The notes under the pieces were generated by a model. That model made no database searches. It was not told where the DNA came from and was given only the letters and a program-made list of their open reading frames with translations. From the NCBI GenBank assembly GCA_001438605.1, contig LIDE01000025.1, forward strand, positions 1 to 55,050: DNA of 55,050 bases. The letters run 5' to 3'. Made by a program: the position numbers and the translations under genes. Each line of letters opens with the position of its first letter. Positions within the stretch are counted from its first letter, which is position 1. Source of the DNA: SAR92 bacterium BACL16 MAG-120619-bin48 (GTDB lineage: Bacteria; Pseudomonadota; Gammaproteobacteria; Pseudomonadales; Porticoccaceae). Positions 37,838-48,403 of the stretch are shown one piece after another.

Positions 37838-38698
37838 ATGCACACGAAACCCGTAGAAACCATAGAAACTCCCTATGCAGGTGTCTCGGAGGAGCAGTAT
37901 CAGAATGAAAAGCTGCGCTTGCAGGTGGAGCTTTTAAAAATTCAGCAACGATTGGTCAAAGACGGCAAACGACTGGCCGTCGTTTTTGAAGGTCGCGATG
38001 CAGCGGGAAAAGGCTCGACCATTAAACGCTTCACTGAAAATCTGATGCCAACCCACTATCGCGTCTGCGCCCTGGGCATTCCCAGCGAATCCGAATCGAA
38101 GTATTGGTTCAGACGCTACGAAGCGCAGTTTCCCAAAACTAGCGGCATGGTGTTTTTCGATCGATCTTGGTACAGCCGCGGGCTGATAGAACCCACCATG
38201 GGCTACTGCTCTGAGCAGCGCTACAAGCACTTTATGCAGAACGTCCTCAATTGGGAGCACAAGCAAATCGATACCGGTTTACTGCTGACGAAGTTTTATC
38301 TCTCGATTGATAAAGAGACGCAGCTGTTTAGATTTGAAGACAGGCTGAGTAACCCGCTGACCTACTGGAAGTTTTCCAATAATGATCTGCACGCTCGGCA
38401 AAAGTGGGAAGTTTTCACTCACTATAAAGAGCAGATGCTCAATCACACCTCGTCAGACAAATCGCCCTGGGTGGTCATCAACGCGAACGTGAAAAAAGAA
38501 GCTCGCCTCACCAGCATGCTGCACTTAGTGCGCACCATTGGGCTGCGCGAGTTCGAACCCTTAACCGGCGAAGATGTCACCGTAACCCACAGTATATCGG
38601 TTGGCGGTGTGAAATTTCGCGGATTAACGTTGCAACAGATGGCGGTGCTCAAAGAGCTCAAAGACCACGAAAAGCTGCTTGGCGACCTCGGGGAATGA
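37838..38698 (+). CDS. ppk2: Polyphosphate kinase 2 family protein
   Basis: PPK2 enzymes use polyphosphate to phosphorylate nucleotides (ADP to ATP, GDP to GTP, or AMP to ADP depending on class). The 286-residue protein is one domain, with Walker A GRDAAGKGS at residues 52-60, Walker B FFDRSWYSRGLIEP at about 106-119, and the lid region between. Length and motifs fit class I-type single-domain PPK2, which mostly make ATP or GTP; the nucleotide cannot be told from sequence. The ATG has a weak ribosome site. No polyphosphatase or ppk1 is in view. The hut regulator follows 69 bases on. Confidence 0.9.
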   Translation: MHTKPVETIETPYAGVSEEQYQNEKLRLQVELLKIQQRLVKDGKRLAVVFEGRDAAGKGSTIKRFTENLMPTHYRVCALGIPSESESKYWFRRYEAQFPKTSGMVFFDRSWYSRGLIEPTMGYCSEQRYKHFMQNVLNWEHKQIDTGLLLTKFYLSIDKETQLFRFEDRLSNPLTYWKFSNNDLHARQKWEVFTHYKEQMLNHTSSDKSPWVVINANVKKEARLTSMLHLVRTIGLREFEPLTGEDVTVTHSISVGGVKFRGLTLQQMAVLKELKDHEKLLGDLGE

Positions 38699-38767
38699 TT
38701 TTCCGCAGCAGGCGGTCTGGTCTATACTGCGCGTCTAAACAGCGCAAGTAACCAAGTGCCAACTTCG

Positions 38768-39517
38768 ATGCAACCCAAAGACACTCACATGCAGATCGAT
38801 CTCGCCAACGAGCAGGGCCCAAAATATCAGCGCTTAAAATCTTATATTATTAAGAAAATTGGCACTAATACTTGGCAGCCTGGGTTTTTGTTACCCACCG
38901 AGATGGAATTCGCGCGCACATTAACCATGTCGCGTATGACGGTTAATCGCGCCCTGCGCGAGCTTGCCAATGAAGGCTATTTGTCACGCACCGCGGGGGC
39001 TGGAACCTATGTCGCAGAACCCAAAAGTCGCAGCCATCTGTTACAAATTCACAATATCGCTGATGAAGTGCGCGAGAGAAACCACGACTACGGATCCCAT
39101 TTAATCCTTCACCGACTGGACAAACTCAACAGCGAGCAGGCAGCGAGACTGCAATTGCCGACTGGGTCAAAGGCGTTTCATACCATCATTGTTCATCTAG
39201 AAAACGGGACGCCCATTCAAATAGAAGATCGCTACGTCAACCCACAGGTTGTCCCAGACTATGGGGCGGCCGATTTTACGCAGCTAACTCCGGCAGAATT
39301 TCTTCTTAAAGCGGCACCTCTGCAGGAAGTTGAACACACCGTGCAGGCGCGAATGCCGTCGGCGGAACACAGAAAACTCCTGCAACTCAATGCCCATGAG
39401 CCCTGTTTGTTGCTGTTGAGACGAACGTGGAGCTTTGGCAAAATTGCCTCTATCGCCACGCTCTACCATCCGGGCAATAGCTATGAGCTGAGCGATTACT
39501 TTAAGCCTCAGCGCTGA
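38768..39517 (+). CDS. hutC: Histidine utilisation repressor HutC (GntR/UTRA family)
   Basis: HutC represses the hut genes and is released by urocanate. The protein of about 249 residues has the GntR winged helix (PTEMEFARTLTMSRMTVNRALRELANEGYLSRTAGAGTYVAEPK) and a C-terminal UTRA ligand domain (IHNIADEVRERN, IQIEDRYVNPQVVPDY). GTG 38756, ATG 38768 and ATG 38789 are all possible starts; none has a strong ribosome site. A promoter-like TTTCCG-N17-TATACT lies upstream. The gene is next to hutF and its likely operators are in the hutF/hutU gap. Confidence 0.9.
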   Translation: MQPKDTHMQIDLANEQGPKYQRLKSYIIKKIGTNTWQPGFLLPTEMEFARTLTMSRMTVNRALRELANEGYLSRTAGAGTYVAEPKSRSHLLQIHNIADEVRERNHDYGSHLILHRLDKLNSEQAARLQLPTGSKAFHTIIVHLENGTPIQIEDRYVNPQVVPDYGAADFTQLTPAEFLLKAAPLQEVEHTVQARMPSAEHRKLLQLNAHEPCLLLLRRTWSFGKIASIATLYHPGNSYELSDYFKPQR

Positions 39518-39539
39518 ACCGCCCTGGCTAGCCGCGGCG

Positions 39540-40922
39540 CTAGTTGGCCGCGGCCTGAAGTCGGCTGATGGCGTGCAAATACGCGGTACTGATCGCCCCT
39601 TCGTTGACGTGTGAAAAGTTTTTAACCACCCACTGCCCACGGCACATCACATCGCGGATACGATTGCTGTTGCCGCAGAAAACCACCGTATTCAGAATAT
39701 CGCTGGCGGTTTTTCCCGCGAAATCTGCCGCATCAGTATCCAATATCACAATGTCCGCAAGATAACCTGCAGCTATCTTTCCAACAGGCACCCCCATCAC
39801 CTTTTCACCGCTGTTCCACACAGCATTGAGCAAGCGTGTTCCTGTTTGGGGTATCTCTGGACTGGCGGCAATATTCCTCGCCTGATGCACGAGACGCTGA
39901 CCGTACTCCAGCAACCGCAGCTCTTCCACGGGACTGACCGACGTATTGCTATCGGAACCGATCGCAATGCTGCCTCCCTCTTGCAAAAACTCACGCAAGG
40001 GGAAAAAGCCGTCACCTAAATTAGCCTCGGTGGTCGGGCAGAGACTGACCGTTGCCCCAGATGCCGCAATCAGTGACAACTCCTCTGAACTGAGGTGGGT
40101 GGCGTGAACGAGGCACCAGCGGCGGTCGATTGTGTGCTGACGAAATAGCCATTCGACCGGCCTCAATCCACTCCAACCCAGAGACGCCTCAACTTCAGCG
40201 ATCTGCTCTGCAATATGAATATGGATGGGCATCGACTGATCCAGACTATCGAGAAAGCCCAACGTCTCCGCCATTGCATCTGCAGGCACCGCACGCAAAC
40301 TGTGGAATGCCGCGCCCAAAGTGACCTCTGACAGCTGATCGCAGCGGCCAGCCAGCGTGCTCATTAATTGCCGATATTGTTCGGTAGTGTTGGCAAACAT
40401 CTGCTGCTCAGGCTTGAGCGGCGCACCCCCAAAATCTGAACTCATGTAGAGCACTGGCAGCAATGTAAGATTTATCTGTGCCTGTTGCGCCGCATCCATA
40501 ATGGCGAGGGAAAGTGCCGCCGGTTCCGCGTAAGGTTGGCCAGACGGCTGGTGATGAAGGTAGTGAAACTCAGCCACAGAGGTGTAGCCCGCTTTTAGCA
40601 TTTCCACATACAGTTGAGCGGCAATGGCCCGCTGATCCTCGGGCGCTATACGGTGGGCAAAATCATACATTATTTTGCGCCAACTCCAGAAGGTGTCATG
40701 GGTAGCACTGATTTTCTCACTCAGCCCCGCCATGGCGCGCTGAAAGGCATGGCTGTGACTGTTCGGTACGCCGGGGATGGCAGCAAAATTGATCACTTGC
40801 GCCTCCTCAGGGGCCGTCTCACCGATTACAGAATCAATTAGACCAGCCTCAGAAACGGTCACAGTTACCCCTGCAACCCAGCCACAATCGAGGTAAGCCT
40901 GCTTAAACCAATAACGCTTCAA
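39540..40922 (-). CDS. hutF: Formimidoylglutamate deiminase
   Basis: HutF converts N-formimidoyl-glutamate to N-formyl-glutamate and ammonia in the five-step histidine route. The 460-residue amidohydrolase has the metal His pair PGVPNSHSHAFQR, the HIHIAEQ segment, CLVHATHLSSEE and IAIGSDSNTSVSPVEELRLLE with the metal Asp. The ATG begins just after the divergent operator region, and the gene is transcribed opposite to hutC and hutUHGI. This arrangement places it under the same central palindrome as hutU. Confidence 0.94.
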   Translation of the reverse strand: MKRYWFKQAYLDCGWVAGVTVTVSEAGLIDSVIGETAPEEAQVINFAAIPGVPNSHSHAFQRAMAGLSEKISATHDTFWSWRKIMYDFAHRIAPEDQRAIAAQLYVEMLKAGYTSVAEFHYLHHQPSGQPYAEPAALSLAIMDAAQQAQINLTLLPVLYMSSDFGGAPLKPEQQMFANTTEQYRQLMSTLAGRCDQLSEVTLGAAFHSLRAVPADAMAETLGFLDSLDQSMPIHIHIAEQIAEVEASLGWSGLRPVEWLFRQHTIDRRWCLVHATHLSSEELSLIAASGATVSLCPTTEANLGDGFFPLREFLQEGGSIAIGSDSNTSVSPVEELRLLEYGQRLVHQARNIAASPEIPQTGTRLLNAVWNSGEKVMGVPVGKIAAGYLADIVILDTDAADFAGKTASDILNTVVFCGNSNRIRDVMCRGQWVVKNFSHVNEGAISTAYLHAISRLQAAAN

Positions 40923-40950
40923 TCGATAACCTCAGCCATTTTTCTACCCT

Positions 40951-40970
40951 TTAAATGTACATACATTTAA
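40951..40970. promoter_or_regulatory. HutC operator candidate (perfect palindrome)
   Basis: TTAAATGTA and TACATTTAA are perfect inverted arms around a CA centre. The core TGTA-N2-TACA fits the HutC half-site pattern reported for pseudomonads. It lies 28 bases upstream of hutF and 135 bases upstream of hutU, so it could serve both. Confidence 0.7.
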
Positions 40971-41041
40971 AATCAACTTATGATAGATTACAACAAATCA
41001 CACAGGTTATTGCTGCAATAGGGCTATTGATAGTTCTTTTT

Positions 41042-41051
41042 TGTATAGACA
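41042..41051. promoter_or_regulatory. Second, imperfect HutC-like site before hutU
   Basis: TGTATAGACA matches TGTA-N2-TACA with one mismatch, 53 bases before hutU. It is weaker evidence than the upstream palindrome. Confidence 0.4.
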
Positions 41052-41104
41052 TTAACACATTTTTAGCAATGCATTCGCTGACGAAACTGCCGAGAGATAA
41101 TTGC

Positions 41105-42772
41105 ATGAATGACAAAACAGCACCCCGCATTGTGCGCTCTCCCCGAGGCACAGAACTCACCGCTAAAAGTTGGCTAACGGAAGCGCCCATGCGCATGCTC
41201 ATGAACAACCTTGACCCAGAGGTTGCCGAGCGCCCCGAAGATTTAGTGGTCTACGGTGGTATCGGCAAGGCTGCACGCAACTGGGAGAGCTTTGATAAAA
41301 TTATCGAGTGCCTGAAAAATCTTAACTCTGACGAAACTCTGTTAGTGCAGAGCGGCAAGCCTGTTATGGTTGCGAAAACCCATCCCGACGCACCGCGTGT
41401 GCTCATAGCCAACTCCAACTTGGTACCCCATTGGGCCAATTGGGATCATTTTAACGAGTTGGATAAATTGGGCCTGATGATGTACGGCCAAATGACCGCC
41501 GGCTCGTGGATTTACATCGGCAGTCAGGGCATCGTTCAGGGCACCTACGAAACTTTTGTTGAAATGGGTCGCCAACACTACCAAGGTGATCTCTCAGGCC
41601 GCTGGATTTTCACCGCAGGACTCGGCGGCATGGGCGGCGCACAACCTTTAGCCGCAAGCTTGGCCGGTGCCTGCAGCCTGAATGTCGAGTGTGATGAGAG
41701 TCGCATTGATTTCCGTATTCGCACCGGCTACTTGGACAGAAAAGCCGCCAATCTCGATGATGCATTAGCCATTATCCAGGAGGCCACAGGTAGGGGTGAG
41801 GCGCTGTCGGTCGGGCTGTTGGGCCACGCCGCCGAGGTACTTGTGGAACTGTTGCGCCGAGATATTCGACCCGATGCGGTCACAGACCAAACCTCTGCCC
41901 ATGATCCAATTCACGGCTATTTACCGTTGAGTTGGACAACCGACGAGTGGCATGAAAAACAAATCAGCGATCCACAGGCAGTTGCTGCCGCTGCCAAAAA
42001 ATCCATGGCCGTGCACGTACAGGCGCTGCTTGAGTTTCACCGGCGCGGCGTGCCCACCTTTGACTATGGCAACAATATCCGACAGGTCGCATTTGACGAA
42101 GGGGTTAACGATGCCTTCAACTTCCCCGGTTTTGTGCCCGCTTATATACGCCCGTTATTTTGCCGAGGCATCGGGCCATTTCGCTGGGTCGCACTCAGTG
42201 GTGACCCTGAAGACATTTACAAAACCGACCAGAAAGTCAAAGAGCTTATTCCCGACGATAAACATCTCCACAACTGGCTGGATATGGCTCGCGAGCGCAT
42301 TCAGTTCCAAGGGCTACCGGCACGTATTTGCTGGGTAGGATTAGGCGTGCGTGACAAGCTGGCCCTTGCGTTTAACGAAATGGTCGCCAGCGGAGAATTA
42401 AAAGCACCCATTGTCATTGGGCGTGACCACCTTGATTCCGGCTCCGTCGCCAGTCCCAACCGTGAAACTGAAGCAATGATGGATGGCTCAGATGCCGTAT
42501 CAGACTGGCCGCTGCTGAATGCCCTACTCAACACAGCAAGCGGTGCCACCTGGGTATCATTGCATCACGGCGGCGGTGTTGGCATGGGCTTTTCGCAGCA
42601 TTCCGGGGTTGTTATTGTTTGCGACGGCACTGACTCTGCGGCGCAGAGGATCTCACGCGTGCTGTGGAATGATCCCGCCAGCGGCGTGGCTCGCCATGCC
42701 GACGCAGGATACGCCTTAGCGATCGACTGCGCCCGCGACAACAACCTCAATATTCCAATGATCAAAGGCTAA
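41105..42772 (+). CDS. hutU: Urocanate hydratase
   Basis: Urocanase hydrates urocanate to imidazolone propionate using tightly bound NAD+ as an electrophile. The 555-residue protein has the N-terminal [21 protein letters not shown], the NAD-binding [33 protein letters not shown] and the conserved [18 protein letters not shown] 41105 is chosen because family homology begins within the first residues, though the frame is open back to 40955. It leads the hutU-hutH-hutG-hutI unit. Confidence 0.97.
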   Translation: MNDKTAPRIVRSPRGTELTAKSWLTEAPMRMLMNNLDPEVAERPEDLVVYGGIGKAARNWESFDKIIECLKNLNSDETLLVQSGKPVMVAKTHPDAPRVLIANSNLVPHWANWDHFNELDKLGLMMYGQMTAGSWIYIGSQGIVQGTYETFVEMGRQHYQGDLSGRWIFTAGLGGMGGAQPLAASLAGACSLNVECDESRIDFRIRTGYLDRKAANLDDALAIIQEATGRGEALSVGLLGHAAEVLVELLRRDIRPDAVTDQTSAHDPIHGYLPLSWTTDEWHEKQISDPQAVAAAAKKSMAVHVQALLEFHRRGVPTFDYGNNIRQVAFDEGVNDAFNFPGFVPAYIRPLFCRGIGPFRWVALSGDPEDIYKTDQKVKELIPDDKHLHNWLDMARERIQFQGLPARICWVGLGVRDKLALAFNEMVASGELKAPIVIGRDHLDSGSVASPNRETEAMMDGSDAVSDWPLLNALLNTASGATWVSLHHGGGVGMGFSQHSGVVIVCDGTDSAAQRISRVLWNDPASGVARHADAGYALAIDCARDNNLNIPMIKG

Positions 42773-42792
42773 CCCTGCCAGGAGTCATGACT

Positions 42793-44319
42793 ATGTCCGT
42801 CTTAACACTCGACCCCGGTCAGGTAACCCTCGCAGAACTTCGCGATCTCTTTTATCGACAACCCACTATTGCCCTTGCCGACAGTTGCTGGGCGCAAGTG
42901 CAAGGCAGCGCCGACACCGTCGATGCCACAGTGATAAAGGGTAAAGCGGCCTACGGCATCAACACCGGCTTTGGCCTGCTTGCGCACACACGCATTCCCG
43001 ATGCGCAGCTTTCGATGCTGCAGAAAAATCTTGTCACCTCGCACAGTGCCGGCGTCGGCAAGGATCTGCCGACCGACTGCGTGCGTCTATTGATGTGCCT
43101 CAAAGTCATCAGCCTCGGTCGCGGCTATTCTGGCGTGCGCAAAACAGTGATAGAGACCCTGATTAGCTGTATCAATAAAAACGTCCTCCCCTGTATTCCG
43201 GAAAAAGGATCAGTGGGCGCCTCTGGCGACTTAGCGCCTCTTGCCCACATGGCACTCTGCCTGATTGGCGAAGGCGACTGCAGCTACAGAGGCGAGATTA
43301 TACCCGCCGGCAAAGCCCTTGCCGCCGCCGGTATTGAGCCACTGGTTCTCGGCCCGAAAGAAGGCCTTGCGTTACTTAACGGCACCCAAGCCTCAACAGC
43401 ACTTGCGCTGATAGGTCTGTTCAATAGTGAAAATCTATTTGCCGCAGCAACTGTGTCCGGCTCGCTGTCCGTTGACGCCCTTAAGGGCAGTGCCGCCCCG
43501 TTCGATGCCCGCATTCATGAGGTTCGCGGGCAGCGCGGTCAAATGGCGGTCGCCGCGATTTACCGCCGACTGCTTGAGGGCAGCGATATTTTAAACTCAC
43601 ACATCCACTGCGAACGTGTTCAAGACCCCTACTCATTGCGCTGCCAGCCTCAAGTGATGGGCGCCTGTTTAGATTTAATCCACAACGCCAGCGCAGTCTT
43701 GTTAATTGAGGCCAATGCCGCCACCGACAATCCACTCATTTTTGAGAACGGCGATGTGATCTCAGGTGGGAATTTCCACGCCGAGCCAGTGGCAATGGCT
43801 GCCGACACATTGGCTATTGCGCTCGCCGAAATAGGCGCTATTGCAGAGCGGCGATTAGCGATTTTAGTCGATCCAAAAATGAGCGCTCTACCCGCATTTC
43901 TTGTCGCCAACAGCGGCTTAAACTCTGGGTTTATGATTGCACAGGTAACCGCGGCAGCTCTCGCGTCAGAAAATAAAACCTTTGCTCATCCCGCCAGTGT
44001 TGACAGCCTGCCCACCTCTGCGAATCAAGAGGACCATGTCAGCATGGCAACATTTGCCGCGCGCCGATTGCATGATATGAGCGAAAACACCGCAGGAATT
44101 CTTGCCGTCGAATTACTGGCAGCCAGTCAGGGCATCGACTTTCACCAGCCCGTTAAGACATCCCTCCCGCTGCAGAGTGCTTACCAACAAATACGTGATA
44201 AAGTGGCTTTTTACGACGAAGATAGAGTTATGTCGCCTGACATTAAAGCGATTATGCAGCTCGTCTTAGCAGGGGATTTTTTCAGTTTTGCCAATACCAT
44301 TTTGCCCTCAGGGCAGTAA
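42793..44319 (+). CDS. hutH: Histidine ammonia-lyase
   Basis: HutH removes ammonia from histidine to give urocanate. The 508-residue protein carries the self-formed MIO cofactor triad A143-S144-G145 in [14 protein letters not shown], the catalytic Tyr in [10 protein letters not shown], and [14 protein letters not shown] near the C-terminal half. ATG 42793 is preferred to ATG 42787 because GGAG lies 8 bases before it. It is 20 bases after hutU in the same operon. Confidence 0.97.
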   Translation: MSVLTLDPGQVTLAELRDLFYRQPTIALADSCWAQVQGSADTVDATVIKGKAAYGINTGFGLLAHTRIPDAQLSMLQKNLVTSHSAGVGKDLPTDCVRLLMCLKVISLGRGYSGVRKTVIETLISCINKNVLPCIPEKGSVGASGDLAPLAHMALCLIGEGDCSYRGEIIPAGKALAAAGIEPLVLGPKEGLALLNGTQASTALALIGLFNSENLFAAATVSGSLSVDALKGSAAPFDARIHEVRGQRGQMAVAAIYRRLLEGSDILNSHIHCERVQDPYSLRCQPQVMGACLDLIHNASAVLLIEANAATDNPLIFENGDVISGGNFHAEPVAMAADTLAIALAEIGAIAERRLAILVDPKMSALPAFLVANSGLNSGFMIAQVTAAALASENKTFAHPASVDSLPTSANQEDHVSMATFAARRLHDMSENTAGILAVELLAASQGIDFHQPVKTSLPLQSAYQQIRDKVAFYDEDRVMSPDIKAIMQLVLAGDFFSFANTILPSGQ

Positions 44320-44325
44320 CTGACC

Positions 44326-45111
44326 ATGTCAGACGTTTACACATTTTCTCAAGGGACCGGACCGCTGCTGGTGAGTATGCCGCACGTTGGGCTCAACGTG
44401 CCCGCGGATATTGGCGCGCTGCTCACCGAGCAAGCACAGGCCCTGCCCGATACAGATTGGTATGTCGATAAACTCTATGATTTTTTGCCAGACCTAGGCG
44501 TATCAACCCTGCGCGCCAACTACTCGCGCTATGTGGTCGACCTCAACAGAGCGCCCGACAACAGCTCACTCTATCCCGGACAGAGCGTGACAGAGATATG
44601 CCCGACCACACTATTTACCTGCGAGCCTCTCTATAAACCCAACTGCGAACCCTCCGCAGAGCAAGTGCGCCAGCGAGTAGAACAATACTGGTTACCCTAC
44701 CATCAAAAAATTTCGGCCGAGCTGCAGCGCATCAAGCGCCAATTTGGCTATGCCTTGCTGTGGGACGCTCACTCCATCAAAAATCAAGTACCCCGTTTTT
44801 TCGAGGGCACACTTCCCGACTTTAATTGGGGTAATGCCGATGGCACAGCCAGCTCGCCGGCCCTTGCCGAGAGCATGCAACAGCAGATCAAAGCTCACGG
44901 AGAGTATTCAAGCATTATCAACGGACGCTTCAAAGGCGGCTATATCACACGTCATTACGGCACGCCGGCCAACCATATTTATGCCTTGCAGCTTGAGTTA
45001 TCACAAAATACCTACATGTCAGCCGACAATAGTTACTGCGACAAGCGAGCCGCGCAGGTAAAGCCGTTACTAAAAACCCTAATTGAGATGATGCTAACTC
45101 ACGGGAGATAA
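44326..45111 (+). CDS. hutG: N-formylglutamate deformylase
   Basis: HutG hydrolyses N-formyl-glutamate to glutamate and formate, the last step of this route, which fits the presence of HutF. The 261-residue protein belongs to the N-formylglutamate amidohydrolase family: LLVSMPHVGLNVP, NYSRYVVDLNRAP, LLWDAHSIKNQVPRFFEG and KGGYITRHYG. It is not the arginase-like HutG of four-step pathways. It begins 6 bases after the hutH stop and ends 3 bases before the hutI start. Confidence 0.95.
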   Translation: MSDVYTFSQGTGPLLVSMPHVGLNVPADIGALLTEQAQALPDTDWYVDKLYDFLPDLGVSTLRANYSRYVVDLNRAPDNSSLYPGQSVTEICPTTLFTCEPLYKPNCEPSAEQVRQRVEQYWLPYHQKISAELQRIKRQFGYALLWDAHSIKNQVPRFFEGTLPDFNWGNADGTASSPALAESMQQQIKAHGEYSSIINGRFKGGYITRHYGTPANHIYALQLELSQNTYMSADNSYCDKRAAQVKPLLKTLIEMMLTHGR

Positions 45112-45114
45112 CAA

Positions 45115-46350
45115 TTGAGCAACACGCCACTCTGGGACAGCCTCTGGATCAATATCAATCTTGCGACCATGACCGACGGAAGCCACAGCTATGGCGAGAT
45201 AACCCAGGGCGCGATTGCAGTGAGTAACGGTCGCATCGCATGGCTAGGTAAGCAAGACACACTGCCGAGCTCACCGGAGAACTGCGCACAGCAGATTTTT
45301 GACGGCAACAATCAATGGTTGAGCCCAGGACTCATCGACTGCCACACCCATCTCGTCTTCGCTGGCAACCGCGCCAAAGAATTTTCCCTGCGCCTTAATG
45401 GGGCCAGTTACCAAGATATTGCCAACGCCGGTGGCGGTATTCGCTCAACGGTAGCCGCGACCCGAGCAGCGTCGGAGCAGGAGCTACTCGATTCTGCGGG
45501 GCAACGTCTCACACATCTTTTAAACGAAGGCGTTACCAGCGTTGAAATAAAATCGGGGTATGGGCTCGACACTGAGCATGAACTGCGAATGCTTCGCGTC
45601 GCGCGCGCTCTTGAACAACTGCACCCAGTAAGCATACGCACCACCTTTCTTGGCGCACATGCACTCCCAGACGCCTATCAGGATCGCCCGCAGAACTACA
45701 TCGACTTAGTCTGCAATGAAATGCTGCCCGCTGTCGCAAAAGAAGGTTTGGCTGATGCAGTCGATGCCTTCTGTGAGACCATTGCGTTTACGCCAGCGCA
45801 GACCAAACAGGTTTTTGACGCAGCAAAACAAGCCGGATTACCGGTAAAACTCCACGCAGACCAATTGAGCGACAGCGGTGGTGGAATGCTCGCCGCAGAG
45901 TATGGCGCGCTGTCAGCGGATCATCTCGAATACACCTCCGAAGCAAGCATCGAGGCGATGCAAAAAGCCAACGTCGTCGCTGTGTTACTGCCCGGCGCCT
46001 TTTACTATTTGCGCGAGACGCAACTGCCGCCCATAGAACTCTTGCGCAAACATCGAGTGCCTGTCGCAATCGCCACCGACACAAATCCAGGATCGTCACC
46101 CACAAGCTCCCTGCTGCTCATGCTCAACATGGCCTGCACGCTGTTTCGACTGCGACCAGAAGAAGCCTTTGCCGGTGTTACTGTGAACGCCGCAAAAGCA
46201 CTGGGGCTTGAATCAGATCGAGGCAGTTTAGCGGTGGGAAAACGCGCTGACTTTGCACTGTGGGACGTTGCCGACATGGCGGAACTTGGTTACTGGATGG
46301 GCACCAATAAATCCAGTGGCCGAGTTAAAGATGGTGTGTTTTTTGGCTAA
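45115..46350 (+). CDS. hutI: Imidazolonepropionase
   Basis: HutI opens the imidazolone ring to give N-formimino-glutamate. The 411-residue amidohydrolase has [20 protein letters not shown] with the metal His pair, [30 protein letters not shown] and the metal Asp in [14 protein letters not shown]. The start is TTG 45115 with GGGAG 6 bases upstream; it follows the hutG stop after 3 bases. It is the last hut gene, and no hairpin terminator is visible before the convergent DUF3237 gene. Confidence 0.96.
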   Translation: MSNTPLWDSLWININLATMTDGSHSYGEITQGAIAVSNGRIAWLGKQDTLPSSPENCAQQIFDGNNQWLSPGLIDCHTHLVFAGNRAKEFSLRLNGASYQDIANAGGGIRSTVAATRAASEQELLDSAGQRLTHLLNEGVTSVEIKSGYGLDTEHELRMLRVARALEQLHPVSIRTTFLGAHALPDAYQDRPQNYIDLVCNEMLPAVAKEGLADAVDAFCETIAFTPAQTKQVFDAAKQAGLPVKLHADQLSDSGGGMLAAEYGALSADHLEYTSEASIEAMQKANVVAVLLPGAFYYLRETQLPPIELLRKHRVPVAIATDTNPGSSPTSSLLLMLNMACTLFRLRPEEAFAGVTVNAAKALGLESDRGSLAVGKRADFALWDVADMAELGYWMGTNKSSGRVKDGVFFG

Positions 46351-46390
46351 AGGTAGAAGTGTAGTTCCTCCAATAATATTTAGGGACTTA

Positions 46391-46852
46391 TTAAGTATCA
46401 CCTGTAAGCAATTCATAAACGCGGTAGTGTATACCGTCACTGGTTTCCCTCCCCTCCGCAACAGCCAGAGTGGTAGTGAGCCACTGATAGCGCGGATCAC
46501 CCGTTTCGAACTGAACCTGCACCTGAAATAGCGTATCACCAAACTGATAGCCAATACCCTGCGCCAAGTTTTCAGTGATCTTTTTATCGAACTGATACCA
46601 TCCCTGATAACTCATATAGATCAGAGCCCCGTCGTCCGTTTCAATGGTTTTACGCACATCGAGCCTTGCTAAGCCAGTACTATTGACCAACACCCAATCA
46701 GCCCCCCCTGCGCGGGCGCTTCCGTTAATTTTATCGCCCCAAAAACGACCACCGCCTACCAGATAGATTTTTCGCTCACCAAAAGCTGTTGTACCCAACT
46801 CCTGCAACTCACTGATTTGTGAGTCAAATTCAACTAAAGGTGCAAGCTTCAT
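46391..46852 (-). CDS. DUF3237 domain protein
   Basis: This 153-residue protein matches the DUF3237 family along its length: MKLAPLVEFD at the start, YLVGGGRFWGDKINGSARAGGADWVLV, and IETDDGALIYMSYQGW. Members are small beta-barrel cytosolic proteins without a known reaction, often beside genes for aromatic or ester breakdown. ATG 46852 overlaps the stop of the BCCT transporter gene by 4 bases (ATGA), so both are translated together; the frame upstream of it is inside the transporter gene. It is the last gene of the minus-strand accessory cluster. Confidence 0.88.
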   Translation of the reverse strand: MKLAPLVEFDSQISELQELGTTAFGERKIYLVGGGRFWGDKINGSARAGGADWVLVNSTGLARLDVRKTIETDDGALIYMSYQGWYQFDKKITENLAQGIGYQFGDTLFQVQVQFETGDPRYQWLTTTLAVAEGRETSDGIHYRVYELLTGDT

Positions 46853-48375
46853 GATTTTACCCCTATCAATGGATGGTCCTCTTGCAGCATCTTCACCAAG
46901 GAAATACACATCAACACACCAACAATTATCAAAGGCAATGACACGACGACAGTTGCAGAAAGAATCACTCTTATTCCGCCATCAATAAAAAGTAAACAGA
47001 CAGGGATAACCCCGAGAGCGCCCGCCCAGAATACTCGATGCCAGCGAGCAGGATTTTCACCCGCCTTCAATTCCAAGGTACAGACAGATGCTAAGGTAAA
47101 AGAGGCAGAATCATAAGTAGTGGCCAGAAACACTACCGCCATAATCAAAAAAAGGAACAGAGCAAACTTACCTAAAGGGAGTGCGAGGATCATTTGCGCA
47201 ATGGCGGCAGCCTCACTTGTTCGGTCAATGATGGCCTGCACGTCGAGTAAGTCATTTATCTGTAAATGCAGCGCGTAATTGCCAAAGACAATAAAAAAGA
47301 GCCAGGCACCCAGAGTGCCATAGGTCAACATGCCTATAATGACACCACGAATAGTGCGACCTCGAGAAATACGTGCTACAAAAATACCGACGAAGGGTCC
47401 GTAAGCAATCCACCAAGCCCAGTAGAAAACTGTCCAACTCTCAACGAAACCACTCCCTTCAACTGGATCTGTCCAAAAATTCATGTGAATGAAATTCTGC
47501 AGCACCAACCCAATGCTGTTAGTCCCCATTTTGAGAATAAAAAGCGTGGGGCCAACGGCCAGAATGAAAAACAAAAGTCCAAACGCCACATACAGATTAA
47601 TGTCGGCTAGTCGTTTAAAGCCTTTTTGAATACCCAGATAAGCACTGGCGCCAAAGATAGCAACACACACAATTACTACCCATAATTCCAACAGAAAATT
47701 GTGATCTATCCCAGTCAGCTCTGACACACTTGCAGCTATCATCGGTGTAGATAACCCGAGCGAAGTACCGGTTCCTCCAATTAGATTTAACATGTAAAGG
47801 AAATCTACGAAGCGGGCACGACCACTCGCTGCCCCCGCCGGCAAAAAATACCCGCATCCGGTGGACAGACGCAAATGCGGATTTTTCCGCACGTAATAGG
47901 GATAGGCGATTGCAATTGCCGGAAGGCAGTAAATTGCCCAAGCACTGACACCCCAGTGAAATAGAGGATAGGCCGCCGCCCACTCCACAGCTTCACGACT
48001 GCCTTCCGCAAGATTTCGTGGTGGCGTGTGTAGATAATAGCTCCACTCTATTAACGCCCAGTAGAGCATCCCTGCACCCACACCCGCACAAAAGATCATG
48101 CTGATCCAGTTCAGGTTCCCAAATTCTGGTCGATCGTCTTTATCGCCGAACCTAATGGCGCCAAATCTACTGCTGGCTAGCCACACCAAAAACCCGAATA
48201 TGCCTATGGTGTACCATTGATACACGAAGCCAAAATTGGTCGTAATTTTATTGTAGAGTTGGGTGATAAAAAGACCCGATTGTTCGTTGAATCCAATAAT
48301 TGGGATGGCGACAAATAAAATCACCAACACCGTGGTCAAAAACATCGTCCTATCGACACGAACGTTAGTGTCCAT
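46849..48375 (-). CDS. BCCT-family transporter (betaine/carnitine/choline type)
   Basis: This 508-residue protein has about 12 membrane helices and the BCCT hallmarks: GVGAGMLYWALIEWSYYLHTPP and the Trp/Tyr-rich WTVFYWAWWIAYGPFVGIFVARISRGRT in helix 8, the substrate-cage region. The IExxYYxxTPP pattern resembles the CaiT branch (carnitine/butyrobetaine) more than BetP, but the exact substrate, and whether it uses sodium, cannot be read off. ATG 48375 has GAGG upstream; homology starts at once. It lies downstream of a lipoprotein esterase and is coupled to DUF3237. Confidence 0.93.
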   Translation of the reverse strand: MDTNVRVDRTMFLTTVLVILFVAIPIIGFNEQSGLFITQLYNKITTNFGFVYQWYTIGIFGFLVWLASSRFGAIRFGDKDDRPEFGNLNWISMIFCAGVGAGMLYWALIEWSYYLHTPPRNLAEGSREAVEWAAAYPLFHWGVSAWAIYCLPAIAIAYPYYVRKNPHLRLSTGCGYFLPAGAASGRARFVDFLYMLNLIGGTGTSLGLSTPMIAASVSELTGIDHNFLLELWVVIVCVAIFGASAYLGIQKGFKRLADINLYVAFGLLFFILAVGPTLFILKMGTNSIGLVLQNFIHMNFWTDPVEGSGFVESWTVFYWAWWIAYGPFVGIFVARISRGRTIRGVIIGMLTYGTLGAWLFFIVFGNYALHLQINDLLDVQAIIDRTSEAAAIAQMILALPLGKFALFLFLIMAVVFLATTYDSASFTLASVCTLELKAGENPARWHRVFWAGALGVIPVCLLFIDGGIRVILSATVVVSLPLIIVGVLMCISLVKMLQEDHPLIGVKS

Positions 48376-48403
48376 TCTGTAGCGCCTCGCATTTAATTCT
48401 AAA

